Part shown: in pieces, positions 23,261 to 36,800 of the stretch
Numbering within the stretch: the stretch's first letter is position 1
Layout: each line of letters begins with the position of its first letter
NCBI GenBank assembly: GCA_020055645.1
Contig: CM034546.1
Span: 89,404,001-89,468,000, forward strand
From: Tomocerus qinae
Lineage: Eukaryota > Arthropoda > Collembola > Entomobryomorpha > Tomoceridae
Direction of reading: 5' to 3'
DNA: 64,000 bases
Translations under genes and position numbers: made by a program
The notes under the pieces: model-generated
What the model saw: the letters and a program-made list of their open reading frames with translations, nothing else
Database searches by the model: none
Told to the model about the DNA's origin: nothing

Positions 23261-23682
23261 TTAAGAGCCCATAGTTCCTTTAAATTTGGAAATTTCTGAT
23301 GACTACCAAAATGTAAAAATTGTTTTACAACTCTTGGAATTCTGTCTAAAGTTCTTACCCGATTTTCTTGTGTAGCACATTTTTGGAATCCTGGATATAT
23401 TGTAGACCCCCTCATTGTACAAAATATACGATATGTTTACTCATTAATATATCTTATTGCGATTATAATTTTGTAAACGACAAAATCTGCTAGAAAATTA
23501 TATATAATATCGTATATTTTGTACAATGGGGTTGTTGACAATATATTCAGGATTCCAAAAATGTGCCACTCAAGAAAATCGGGTAAGAACTTTAGACAGA
23601 ATTCCAAGAGTTGTAAAGCAATTTTTACATGTATTTTGATAGTCATCAGAGATTTCCAAATTTAAAGGAACTGGGCTCTTAA
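23261..23682. mobile_element. Foldback element flanked by TTAA, with about 170-bp arms
   Basis: Arms 23265-23434 and 23508-23678 are inverted copies with few differences, from outer GAGCCCA...GTTCCTTTAAATTTGG to inner GTACAAAATATACGATAT. The roughly 73-bp loop is AT-rich. TTAA flanks both sides (23261-23264 and 23679-23682), the target duplication used by piggyBac-type elements. The termini are not the classical CCC of piggyBac, so the superfamily is inferred from the duplication only. No coding capacity. Confidence 0.75.
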
Positions 23683-25179
23683 TCAAAAATTAAACCTTGT
23701 CGTGGCCTGGTACATGGCCAAGGTATTTTACACAATTGAACAACATCAAAAGCTGAGTACACTATGATTAAAATTTTTCCATGCCTTAATTCTTAATTGT
23801 CAATTAATATGTAATGTTAGCTAGTTGTTAAAAGTTTAAAAGTATTCTTCTTCTCACTATTGTGAACAAATTAACTGAAAGAATAGCAAGTCAAAGTACC
23901 TAATGCCTAATTGGCCTATTATGTTACAATATATAATAACTTTGCTATCTTGCATCGAAAGCCTTTTTTTATGAAACAACAGTTAAAAATTGGATTCAAT
24001 ATTTTCATAATGGGGTCAAAGTGGCAAACGTGTATTTTTTTAATTTCCTCCGTATTGCATTGTTCACATTTCATTATAATAGCGTGGAAAAGTGTACATG
24101 AGAATTTACGACAATTACTAGCACTAGGTAGATAGCGTTAACCCGAAACATTTTCCATGTCATTTCATCATAATTTTGCTACTAATAGCTATTACATGCC
24201 AAATGTTTACAGCACTTCAAAATAAATTAAACTTTCAAAATACTTCATACGTACAGCAATAGTAAATGCCCTGCTTTTCACTTAAGTAATCAAAATTACT
24301 GAAGTCTGTTTTATTATTGTTTCTTGATGATACCAGCAGAAATGAAATGACATGGAGAGCGTAAAATTTAATATGCACCTAGATATTATATTGTTTATTA
24401 CTTTTAAGCAATTAGTATATCCTGTTTAATGAATGTTTTTTCATTTTTACAGCTAAATATAATGAAGCACGATTTGGTCAATGAGCTATGCAAGTCTGCT
24501 GTATATTTAAATAAATGAGATGTGAGTCGAGGAAGTAAGAAATAAAGATTTTAATTCTAGTAACAGCTGTAACATATGTACTAGACATCTTTGATTCTGT
24601 CACAATGTACTACATAAAAGTCACTACTAACTACTACACTAGTAAACTAATAATTTGATAATATATATCGTAGAATTATTATATAGGCAAATAGTGTGAT
24701 TGATTACAAACATTATATGTATAGACAAAAAGTATTTCGTTAAGTTAAAGTTAATCTATTTCGTTATATGCGAAATAAGAACACAAACAAACTCACAAGT
24801 ATCATCATTATATATAATATGTATATAGCTACGTAAATCTATTCATAATATATATTTCATTTACTCAAACTCAACATTATCAGCCCCAAAGTGTAAATAA
24901 CAACGCACAAAACAAAAAAATCATGATTCACTTCAAACTTGGAGGAGAGAAACCTATAGATCGTGATGTAGCCTAAAAAAAATTGAATATGAGCAAAATA
25001 ATCGACCCAAGTGATTGAGCATTAAAAAAGACGCCACGTCGTCACCGTAGTAGTACATTACTAATTAAATATAATAATAATTATTAATGCATGTAGTAAA
25101 GTAGGTAAGGGTAATATGCTGAACTTAAATATGTAGCAATAGTTCTGTATCTGCAGATAGGTAATTAGTTAAATTAGTC
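23683..25179. other. Region downstream of Myc, including its likely 3' untranslated part
   Basis: No gene is supported. On the minus strand, AATAAA-type signals occur at 24394-24399 and 24310-24315 and could end the Myc transcript, but choosing between them needs transcript data. Confidence 0.4.
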
Positions 25180-28100
25180 TTAGTCTATAGATTTTTCAAG
25201 TTTCTTCGGGTCCAGCTGAGCCAATCGGACACGAAGGGAGTCATTTTTACATTTCACACTCAATTCTTCTTTTACAAGTCGTTTTTCTAAACTCCGGAGT
25301 GCCCGTATGTATTCTTCTGCTCGTCTCAGGATTTCTACTTTACTGCATTTATTGGCTTTGCTCAGTGGAGGCACGAGTTTTTTCAGGTTGTCAAAAGAAT
25401 TTCTTAAGTCTATCCTCCGCATTCTCTCCATGTTGTTGTGGGCTTTCGTCTTCTTCTTTGGAGGGGCGGTGGGAGGAGTGGTTGGAAGAGTGGGCTGTTG
25501 GGCGGGGAACATTGGAGGGGTAGGAGGATTCGGAGGGTGGGGACGTTTTCTCACGTTCTTCTTCGGAGGGTTTGTTATCGTCGTCGCGGTTGTTGTTGCG
25601 GACGAGGACGACGTTGTCACAGGAGGTGTCATTCCAAGGACGCCTGAAACAAACAAATATCATTTTACTCATCCGTACTCAGTTTACACGACTCCTTTAT
25701 ATCTACCCTGCTAGCTTCTGTCTGTCTACTACGAACTAACTCCATCCCGTTCCAGACAGTTTTTTGCACAAATTTCTATTTTTATTTTTCCGTTTTTACC
25801 TTTTACGGTCTCGGTTCCCGTCAGACGGATGACTTTCTTCCCGGGCCCGAGGGGAGCCACGAGAAATGATTTCTGCTGTAAAGTCGCCATCAAGTCTTTC
25901 AACGGTACAAGGATTTTAGTTTTCTTAGGTTGATGTTGGCTACTAGATTGATTGTTATGTGAACTACTATAGAAGAGGCTGTCATTTTCTTCTGGTTCTT
26001 CTTTTATCACGATTCCTAAATAAATGCAAACAAAGAACATTAGTTTCATAGTCATCAGTTTCTTCAAAATTACATTATGATTGTTTTCTTTTATGTGAAA
26101 GGCATAGCACTCGTAAGGCATCATTGGTAGCCCAGGTTGTTCAAAATATTGTTTGCACAGGTATTTATTTTCAGACATTATTGTTTGTTAAACTTTACTG
26201 CCTGAGTTCATTTTATGTGCTTTCTAAATGCATTGTTGTTTTCGACTGCGAGGTACTCTATCCTTATCTTTATTTGAATGGAATGTACTGAAGTCAAATT
26301 CGTCGCTACATAGATAGTCAAAAATAATCTAAAAATGGCTAATTATACAAAGTCATCAAAGTGACTAATGAAATGAATATTTTAGTATCACTAAAAATAT
26401 CTCCGTTATCGCAACATCATTATCATATTCCACCTCCACCATACAAAGGATGTCTTTGCCCTTCCAAATCCCTTTGTTTATCTAATTGCACAAAGCATTC
26501 AGACGTCTTTCTAGTATTCTATTGTACGCGATACTAGAGTATAGTTTACAAACATGGAATGCAATGGTTACAACCAAAAATTGAAATCAAAATCAATATT
26601 ATAATAAAAATCAAAAAATTCAACATTAGCCTTAAAACATTCAAATAAAAAATATTCCAGAACATTTCTAAGCTTTTGCAGCATTTCATGGCGTAGCAGA
26701 ATAGCCTACAAGAATTTCAAAGTGTCGACTAATTTAGATCAGAGCCATTGGATTGGGAGTCTCAATGAATAGGGATTGGACAAGGGAAGGGTCTTATCAC
26801 TATCAGTCTAGTCTAGTAGTCTGTACTTTCACTGCAATGAGTACGGAGAGTGATTTGATAATGCATGCTAAATGCTAATTTGGCTTGATCTCATTTGCAA
26901 CATTGTAACTAGGACTGTAGTGGATTGGATCGGACAAACTTGACTATGACCCTAATTAACAGAGAGATAGAGATAGCAAAGCAAAGGACGACTGAGTGAT
27001 TGGAGATTTGGAGCTTCGCACATGAAGCTCATGTTAAAAGAGATTATCGGAGAGTCTAAAATTTTCATTGATTTTTATTTCATTGAAGAAATAGTTCTAC
27101 GCATCAATTGACCGATAAGATAAGACACGAGGTCATAGAATGTTTCGCTTGCCTTTGCCTATTTTATTTCCTTGGCTCGACTCGCTCAACTCAAACAAAG
27201 CCAGACGAGACGAGACACTTTTTATCAATACAATTGAAAAGAATTTAATTTAGACTACTATATTCCACCGCATATAGAGAGATAAAGATAGAGACTGTGT
27301 ATAACTTTGTTATAACTCTGAGTGAATACAGTGCCAGTATGTATGGTTGTAGCTAAATGCTAAATATCTTCCCTTTCCCTAAACTTAACTCAAGTGCATA
27401 ATAATATAAGTACCAAGAGAGAGTAGTGTACGATTATTATTTATAAGTGGAAGAGAGGCAATATGGTCTATCTGAATCCACTCTCATTCTTCCACTTACT
27501 TACTCTACCTATAAAAGATAGATACAAAATAATACATTTCCTTTCGTTTCAATTGATAGGCATAGCGAGGTAGTCTTTCTTTGTCCCTTCCTTTGGGTTC
27601 TCTCAGTTCTCTGCACCTTTCTATTATCTATTGCGTTTTATTATGTCTTGTAGGAAAAAGGTAGCTTAGCGTTGCGTAGCATAGCCCTACCAAACCGGCC
27701 GGCCCCGCCGCTGCTACTCAAGTGTTGCAATCTAAAACCTCTACACAACTACCAACCAACTTGTATATAGTCTATATGTACAAATGTACATTACATTCTA
27801 ATATGCAAGTACAAGAAGGTAGAACAAGGTGTAAGAAGAGCGACCGTCCGTCGGTCGGTTGCTACCGTCAAATCCGCTCACTCCAACAGGCAATTCTATT
27901 AAGACAGATACATGAGATAGCCTAGCCACATACATTATTACATCAAGAATGGATCGACGAGGAGTGGAGTAAGTAGTGAGTAATAGAGTAAAGTTAAATA
28001 GAATCAAATGGGTCGACTGCAGTTTCGTTGACGTCCGTCCACGAAGAATGAGGAATGAAGAAAGTGGCAGATGTTCAAAGTGAAGGCAAGGAGCAGATGT

Positions 28101-31100
28101 GATGTCGATGTGATGTGGTGGGGAATGGAATACTACCATCCATAATATAACTAACTGAACTGACCCTACTTCACCAATCCACAAGACAACAGCCTTTTCT
28201 ATTCTTATTGTTGTCTTCTCTTTCTTACCAAGCTTCTTCTCTCCTTAGTTCCTTACATACATATATATATATATATTATTATTATTATCATTAATACGCT
28301 CCGTCCAACGTTTTACAATGCAAGTCTTACGTATTCCGTACCTACCTACCTACTCAACTAATACCTGGAAATGCTTAGCTTGCTAACAATAAGATAAGCA
28401 TATCTTCCTATGACCCTCTTCCCTTATTATACTATTCACTATGACTATGACTAGCTACTATTCACTATTAGCAAGCACTAAGTGTGGTTGCGTTCCCTTC
28501 TTCTTAGATAATATTATATTTAGCGAGAAAACTCTTATAACAAGGAGCTACTCATGTTTTCTAGCACCTTTTCGTTTACGTAAGAAAGGATCCCAAAACT
28601 GACTGAACTTAACAAGTTGGTAGGATTCTAATAGTAATAATGTAAAACACCACAGAATAAGTTTCTTCCGCCGATAAGCCAAAAGTGCTAACAAAGATAC
28701 TTGTTGTGAGTAGATTCTGTAGGTAAATATGTTTGCTAGGGATACTCAATTCCTCAAGTTGGGAATGGGTGGCCTGCCTTTGGGAATCCGTTCTGTATTT
28801 TTCCTATTGTACATTATTTACCGTATATATTATACTGTACTCTACTGTAATATTGCTTAACTTATGTAATATTGTAATATACTTGCTTACGTTGGTGTTT
28901 GCATTATCTATTGTGTCTACGTCGTCGTATCTTAAAGTAATGCAACTAATAATAATAAGAAACATCCTTTCTCAATGACATAATAGCTTTAGAATTCACT
29001 CCGGTCCAATCCACGGCAGTTCAGAGTGACAATGACAGCAACACAATGACCAATTTCTCTTTGATGTATTGCTAAAAGGTAAAATTCTTAATGGAAGACT
29101 TTGGGTTTTAAAATGTAAGGGAAGGTTAGAATTTCTTATCTTACCCTAAAATCTTAAATAAAAAGAACAAGATGCGAACGAGTGCTTTGCTTATGCATTG
29201 TAAAATTGTAGAGAATTAGAGAATGAATGAAAATAGAGGACTTACCCTTTAAACTACTCTTCTTCTTGATATTCAAAAAGTTAATTTTCTTAACAGGGCT
29301 ACTACTGCTACTACTGCACCCGCCGCTATTGCTACTCTCTCCATCCTCCGAATGGGGCAAGGCATACGAATGGTCATTGTTACAAGCACTACGGATATTA
29401 TTCAACTCAAACTCGTCATCAACTTCCAGTTTCACTTTGACCTCGCCATCGTCTACCTCCACATCAACGTCAACGTCTACTTCACACTCGACCTCACTCT
29501 CTTCAATTTGCACCTCACTACTTTTCCGCCGCCGTTTGACAACAGTCTCTTCGAAATTATCAAACAATTCAAAACTTGTCCCTTTGCCAAATTCGAGAAA
29601 GTCATCTAAACCGAAATCTTCACTTTTACTGCAGCAAATTCCATTCCACATGCAATCGTGCTTTATCGTTTCCGAACTGGACCGCTTTCTTTCTCTGAAT
29701 TCTGGGAATAGTTCATGTTCATAAACTTCTTCGGGTTCTTTCTTAATTACTATCGTTTCCTCAAGAATTGATTTGGCTTTCTTTAAAGTTTTGCTTGGAC
29801 TGTTTTCAATATTTATGTACATTTCGGGGGCATCTTCTTCGTCGTCTTCGGAAGACGGCTCTGGAGGTGACGGAGGATTTGTCGGAGGAGGTGTATTGTC
29901 CAGTAAATAATTTGAGGATGTGTCATTTTCAGTCACTTCCATTTCAATCGTTTCTTGTAAAACTGTTTACATAGAAAAATCGCATATTGAAAATGCAAAT
30001 TGATTTCTCTTTTATTCCTCAAGAATTTAAGCCCTAAAAAGCATCAAAAGTAAAAAAAAAGCCACTCATGAATGCACTTACGAGTATCAAGATAACGTAG
30101 CTGTTCGTCATCCCCTTCGCGGTAATAAGGAGACTCCTCATCACAAAGACTGCCGATGTCATCCCGACTCAGCCCCAACTCATTCAGAGCGGAGTCTAAA
30201 GAAATATCCGACTCCTTATGGTCACTTCTGTCGTCAATGTCACTCTCTGAGATGAGTTCGAGGATGTCTTGCAGCAATGGTTCTGGGATTAGATTTTGAG
30301 GAGTGTGTTCTGGTGAACCTAATGGGGTGTCCATTATCGACGGAGAAGGGTCGAACCATTTCTGCTTTCTACGGGAATCGTACACTCGGATCTGCAATCA
30401 AATCAAAAAATTGATAAAACATTTTAATTCATTGTTGCTCTCATTTACGGCTAACCACGCATTTCAATACATTGCATGTCTCTCAATGTATTCAATGAAG
30501 ATTTACTGTATTATATGAAAAGCCCAAGACAAGATAAATCACTAATCTACTCTCTGATTACAATAATCATACCATACCATAACTAAATAAAGGCTACTTG
30601 TTACTTGTCAACCAACCAAAGCTGGCCAATCTTCTACCGCATTGTAATTTCCAGACATCGCAATTGTGTTTAGTAACAAACGCTACTCAACAAGAGAGGA
30701 TTTTTTGCTCAAATGTAACCAACACGTGTACCATATTGTCCATTGAGTGGTAGTACTGGCAATAGTTTAGTCAATGTGTAGCATATGGCATATGTACATT
30801 GTACATGGCCAAATAATTAGGTAGCTACCACTTATCTAGGTGAATGAAATTTTTTTAATGATATAGACAGAGGTACAAAAATTGAAACATTGCAGTGACA
30901 GGACGTAAAGGATTGGGCAGAAGATTAGGCATTTTTCAGTGGGCAATTAAACTATCATTAGTTAGTAAGCATGGAATTTCATTAGATAGATATATTAGAA
31001 AGCTCTTTCGAGGCTACTTAGAAGAGTTATTACTTCTGGTGGTGTACGAGTTTCTTGAATTTTTCGCTTGGGCTGAGTATTTCCCAGAAGCATTTCACAA

Positions 31101-33143
31101 AATTAACCTAATGTCTACTTGGCTTCACTGAAATGTGATAAGATGGGACAACGATATTGGAAATTGTCCCTTCATAACAATAGGGAGATAAATGGACGGG
31201 AACCAACGGCAAGTGCTCAAGAATAAAATGACCCTACAGTTATTAAAATATAAATATCCAGCTTAAATGTACAATTGTACTTGTACCTCGCAGCCACAGT
31301 CCCTCACACATAAACTTATTTATGTACTGCAAATGCCTTCGACTGGCCTGCGGCGTAAAGTTTCTCAGAAGGTCTATAATTTGTTTATAAATACTTTCCT
31401 TGGAATACGGAAATTTATGGATGCACGATGCACCATTTAAGTTATGTTATGGCTAGTAGGCCGATACAGATAGGTACATAATAAAATAAAAGTATATAGC
31501 TACACAGCGACAACAACTCCTACGCTTCCACACTGCAATTCACCACACACACAAAACAACAGCATTTATTCCCTTATGGCTGTTTATTAACTAGGTAGGT
31601 ACAGGAGGCCATAACGTGCAGTAATAATATTTTAGAGGCACAACAGAATTTAGTTTAGTTAGGAACCCTAGTTTGTCTCAATGGATTTCTCAACAATTAA
31701 CAATGTCATTTTAGTTATTGTCATGTTTAGTGAATCCTCTTACCTGACGTGACGAAACTCTACCACGTAAACCGAATATACCCTATAAACTATTATGATA
31801 TAGATAATAATTTCCTAGTACAGTCAAAAGCAGTTAACAACAGGGGGATGGCAATTGTCGCTAAAGACACAATGGACAAACTGAACTACATTGCATTCTA
31901 CGTCGTATATTGTGCATTAAGCATGCACAATTGAACTTTCCCTATAATGACACCCGGTCCGGTACTATAAGTTATATAGATGTCTATTGCCTAAACTAAA
32001 CTTCAATGTGCAACCTAAACCTTTGCTTCTATATAAAGTACAGAACTATGACTAGAGCTGTAACTATGCATATTATGTGACTCGACTGCTACATATACTA
32101 TGACTAAAACGTAGCTTCCACGTAAGTGACTCACACACCACTTCCACACAATCTTACAGCCAACATTGCTTTTCTATGTACGTTTCATTCTAATGCTTAA
32201 CGAAACGTACATTTACATCTATACGGCTTCGTTGTTTTCTGTGGCTCACATTTTCACATACCGGCTTATTTTTCCAATAATGTATTGGGTAGAGCAACAA
32301 TAAGTTGACTAAACATACAGCCCTATCACGTATGCAATGCAAAACGGGATATTTACAGAGATAGATGGATAAATAAAATATGCTCGACTGTATTTGTATG
32401 TGATATGATGTGTGTTTGCCGGCGCCATGTAGATAATAAGCGAGGGGTCATGTATTTTGTCACTGCCCTCGATTTCACATTATTATTATGAGAGTTGAGC
32501 ATTCTCATCATCTCTCTGGAAATTATTTGTATTGCATAGTGTTTAATGCTTAAAGCTTAAGGTAAATGCAGACAACGGCTACAAAGAAGATAATATGGCA
32601 CTTTACAACATCATTATGACTAACCATAATAAAATATATAAATTATTTGCTAAGGATGTTTCCTCCGCTTGATTAAATGTGTAAATGTATTGTATAGAGC
32701 AGGGCAGATTGAAATACAACCTGAAAAGCTCTTACAATACACAGACACATTCAACATTGCAGTCAATCCCCTTGTAAATGGATATAAATGTGAATGGAAT
32801 TTTCAACGACCTCGATTTTATCAGTAATACTATGTAGCGCGTGAGATTTTTTCAATATTTGAGGCTAAACACTTAAAAGAAATGTATTTCCACTAAAATG
32901 AACTGTTAATTTTGAGAAATGGTGGTAAAAAGGGGAAGAAGCCGCAAAAAACGCTACCCCACGCGATGCAAATGAGGTCAGACGCATCCATATGGACAGC
33001 AAGGAAAAAGCCGGCATATGCTCAACCGTTCAGAACACTCAATATCCACATAACTAAAATATTAATCAATATAACTGAAGTAAATTAAGAATTACCCTAG
33101 TAGCATCCAGGTCACCCGCCGGGTCAACGTCAATAGCCGGCAT
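25180..33143 (-). CDS. Myc: Myc-family bHLH-leucine zipper transcription factor (5 coding exons)
   Basis: Myc binds CACGTG E-boxes as a heterodimer with Max in the nucleus and drives growth genes. Coding exons 5' to 3': 33143-33096, 30391-30082, 29962-29246, 26015-25800, 25643-25180; phases 0, 1, 1, 1 join into one 584-residue frame. Residues about 218-230 contain HDCMWNGICCS, a match to Myc box II (DCMWSGF in vertebrates), the key identifier. Exon 2 holds a Ser/Thr-Pro cluster (DPSPSIMDTPLGSPEHTP) where Myc box I would be expected, only weakly alike. Acidic stretches follow. The C-terminus has the basic region HNNMERMRR with the His-Glu-Arg contacts, helix-loop-helix (NSFDNLKKLVPPL, CSKVEILRRAEEYI) and a zipper. 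The exon 4 donor at 25800 (AAAG|GTAAAA) is the only strong one in phase; a weaker donor nearby would alter a few residues before exon 5. Confidence 0.92.
26016..29245 (-). other. Myc intron 3 (3.2 kb)
   Basis: The donor is G|GTAAGT at 29245 and the acceptor TTTATTTAG ends at 26016. I see no coding exon or clear transposon inside; a short (TA)n/(TTA)n microsatellite lies at about 28260-28290. The other large Myc intron (30392-33095) likewise has nothing I recognise. Confidence 0.6.
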
Positions 33144-33736
33144 TTTGAGAAAAAAATTCCGAAAAAAAGCCAGCAGCCGGAAATATAACTTTCACTTGGT
33201 CAACAACACTTATACAACACTTAACTTTTCCGATCGTCTTGTTCACTCACAGATAACTTGTCACTGTGACAAAATCACTGATACTCCTGGAGAAAAATAT
33301 CCGAAATTTTGTTGAAAATGCATTCAAGGCCAGAGTGTACGATGAAGAGTCGGCAGAATATTATTCACGCAGAGAGGGGAATGAAATGAATGAAGGTCTT
33401 TTCTTTTCTTGCGTAGTAAGTTGTAAAGTGAGTTTTAAAGAGATGTGATGTGAGCAAGCCGGTCTGGTATGTCCTGCCTTTCGAGATTACAGCTTTTCCT
33501 AAGGCTTTTCGTGGAGTTCGCTAGCGTTCACTCGTCCCCGGAAATTGACAAAGGGGTCGGGATGGGCACCTCTCAGCGGTACCGTCAACACCACTTTTCA
33601 GTCTTCTCTTCGAATTTTCAAAACTGGAAATTTTTTCGAAACGGGATCCACTCCTAAAATGAGCAAGAATTGATCATGAATTTATCATATGATTTTCTCA
33701 ATACTAAAATAAATGTTAAACGGTGTTCAACTTACC

Positions 33737-33790
33737 CTCACTGAAACCTTGTCGAAGCCCACAATGAAATAGCCGTACACTGCATAGACA
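33737..33790 (-). other. Probable non-coding first exon of Myc
   Basis: On the minus strand a strong donor GAGG|GTAAGT falls at 33736/33735, about 80 nt downstream of a TATA box at 33818-33813, with no ATG-initiated long frame between. This arrangement fits a short untranslated first exon spliced to an exon carrying the start codon at 33143. The acceptor upstream of 33143 is not obvious. Transcription start is inferred at about 30 nt below the TATA box. Confidence 0.45.
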
Positions 33791-33812
33791 CTTGGGATAT
33801 AAACAGGAATCC

Positions 33813-33818
33813 TTTATA
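33813..33818 (-). promoter_or_regulatory. TATA box of the putative Myc promoter
   Basis: TATAAA in the context CCTATAAAGG lies on the minus strand, followed at about 80 nt by a consensus splice donor. No other TATA box with a downstream donor was noticed near the 5' end of Myc. Confidence 0.45.
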
Positions 33819-33829
33819 GGCGGAGCTTC

Positions 33830-36800
33830 GTCTCCTCACCCCAACAGCAGCCTCCTCCATTCAATAGTAACTTTTCTGGCAATGGGTGTCATAGTACAGA
33901 AAACGGCGCCAAACCCAGGGACTTCTAAAGGGAAAATTCCTTTGTCTGCAAATGCTACTTAACTCTCCTCACTAGCATATATAAGAATATATATATAAAT
34001 ATATCAATATATTTAAAAAAGACTTGAAGACTTCAACCCAACGCAACGCATCCAACTGAAATGAACCAGCTAGGCCAACCACATCATATAAAACTACGTT
34101 TTCTTTATCTATTATCCACCTACCTACTAGATTTTACTTATAATTTTACACTCCTCTATGCAGTGCACATACCATCCATGCATGTATATTACAAAAGACA
34201 TAACCCAAAGCTCCTGCTGCTTCAACAACTACACTTGTATTTCTTCTCCGTCTACCTATATATCCCTTCCCTATCCTACGTATTATTTTACTTTTCTGCA
34301 TCATACTATTCATACTTCATACGTGGCAGTCAAGAAAAATAGACCCAATTGTCAACATAATTTTACTTATGAGACCCCATTTACTATTTCTCATTTACTT
34401 ACATACTACTATATAATTTAAATACTTCTAGCTTTGTTACTCATTTTAGTTTATTTAATTACTTTTCTATTTCCTTACCTATGCCATATAAGTTATAAAA
34501 CATGCATATCATGACAAAGCCTCAAACAATAAACAAACTAAATTAACATGCGCGCATGCACTAATTACAATCTTTATCATTTTCTCACAAGCTAACGATT
34601 TACTAAATACTACTATCATAAGGGAACATTTTGAAAATCATGTTTCAATGACCTGGTATTTCATAAACAGCTATACGTTAAAAACATATAACTTTCACAC
34701 CAGCACCACATAAAATTTTAGTACGTACAAAAATGTGGTAAATAAATAAAAGGAAATATTATAATATCGCCGACATGCCACTTTCTCCTTCCTTATAAAC
34801 CGTCATAAAAAACTTTCACTAACTTTCTTTCATCTAGTACTTTCACAAGTTTTCACCTGTCACTACGGACATGATTTGATGTGACGATATTTATAATAAC
34901 AATATGGATATGTTGAAAAAAAACAATGAAAACAGATAATCCATCCAAAAGTAGTGATATGTTGCCGCGAACAGTACTATTCGAGTTATTTCGAATATCG
35001 AATATTCGACCTCAATACTTGACGTAGTCCAGTTTCCTATTTAATCCGGTCAAAAAATAAGCCGATTTCCACATTGAATATTCCATTCGAATATTCGTTA
35101 CGAATATTGGACTAAAAATCGAATTTTAGTGTCGAATATCGTTTATTCGAGGTCGAGTACTTGAAATCTCGGATAGTATCAAATAATCGCGGTATCACTA
35201 TTCAAAAGAAGGGGTAGCACTGAAACACTTTAGAAACGGTCGTAATTAAAAGACACATCTCACTCCTAATCATACCGATACTCCTCGTGGTGCCTGTAAT
35301 AGTCAAAATAGCAAATAATATTATGTCATTTAGCATCATATTTAGCAGAATAGTAAAATTGATTTATTTTAAGGAGTATTTTAACAAATCATTAGAAATG
35401 AACAGAGCATGAGTATTCAATTTTTATGGCGATTCAAAAATATGCCCGTATTTTTAAACAAATTCCAAAACACTTACTGCCCTCAGATGACTAGGAAATT
35501 GTTGTTGTCATCACCGACCCAAGGACTACCTGTTCTTCTGATGAAGAAAATTAAGTTAATTCTTTCACATGCATACATTGAAAATTTAATTTTCCTTTAC
35601 ATAATTTGGCTAAAATTAGCTCTTCAAATGGGAGTACCTCCGGCTAACACACCGATTAAGAAAATGGCCAAAATTGATTTGCTATATCACGGTGAAAGCT
35701 GCTTTCCCCAACAACTCGGTAAAACTAACCGAAACTTTCACCTTCAGAGTAAACATCTTTCTCGTGTTTCGAAGCCTTTTTGTGCAACAGCAAGATTTAA
35801 TGACACGACCACAACTGCATTTATGATGTTACTTCGCTACAAATAACATCTTCCATGATTGAGAGATTTTTGGCCTCAATACTTTACATAAAATCAGTAA
35901 TGAATTATATTGAAAATTGAAGAAGTGATTACCTGAATTTACCCCATTAAAAAATATGCGCTTTACTTTCATATTAATAAAATACTCTCTTCTGAATATC
36001 CTTTCATTACTTTCCGATTTCACCTACCTAGAAACTAAAAAAATTTAATTGAGTGTCCACTATAAATAATATATAGAAGAACAGGGCTGCTGGAAAATAT
36101 AATTTTAGATATTTAAGCCATTTTTTACGTTTTACAAAAATTTCTTTATGCCACCCCCCCTCGCTGTGGCTTTGTAGAAGAATGGTAAACAGAGAATGTG
36201 TCTTTAAAATTAAAATTCCACGATTTGCATCCATATTTAAAGCAGCAATAATTTCTTGTTCCATTTAAAGAATAATTATTAACCCAGGCCAAATATTAAA
36301 ATATGTGAGTGTACATAAAATGTACAGACAAAGGAAACTACATTAATTTTCAGTTTGCATTTTTTGTATAATGTGAATTGCAGTAATTGGATGGTTGGAT
36401 GACAAAGATAGCCAAGAGTATGGGGTCGAACGAATCCCGTACAATGAGATGTTATTCCTCCGACTGGCAGGACTTGCCAAAGAAGAGAAAGAGGACAGAG
36501 ACAGACAGGTATAATGCAGAATGCAGCAGAGGAGACCAGAATTGTATGATATTGCTATGGTAGAGTACAGCAGAAGCATCACATCAATTGCTACGCTATG
36601 CTTATTAGCTAGCTGCACTGCATAAAATAAGTGCCTAACATACGAACTGACTGAAATGCCTTCTACGCCTTGAAGTTTGCAGTGGAAACCAACTCTACAG
36701 CATAAGTAAACCCAATTCACTAAGTAAACCCCACACTGCCTGTAGTGTAGTGTAGTAGTAGTCTAACTTAGAACGTGACGAAAAAGCCGGCCGGGCATCT

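Noticed and set aside
25299-25714. Several plus-strand frames opposite the last Myc exon
   Set aside because: They are antisense to the Myc exon encoding Pro/Lys-rich sequence and the bHLH domain; their openness comes from the composition of that exon.
29227-29724. 165-codon Ser-rich plus-strand frame
   Set aside because: It is the complement of Myc exon 3, whose acidic Glu/Asp codons read as Ser/Leu/Phe on the other strand.
35409-35846. 145-codon open frame on the plus strand between Myc and SWEET
   Set aside because: The longest frame in its region, but it has no recognisable domain, no splice context and no supporting neighbours. Chance or a dead element remnant is more likely.
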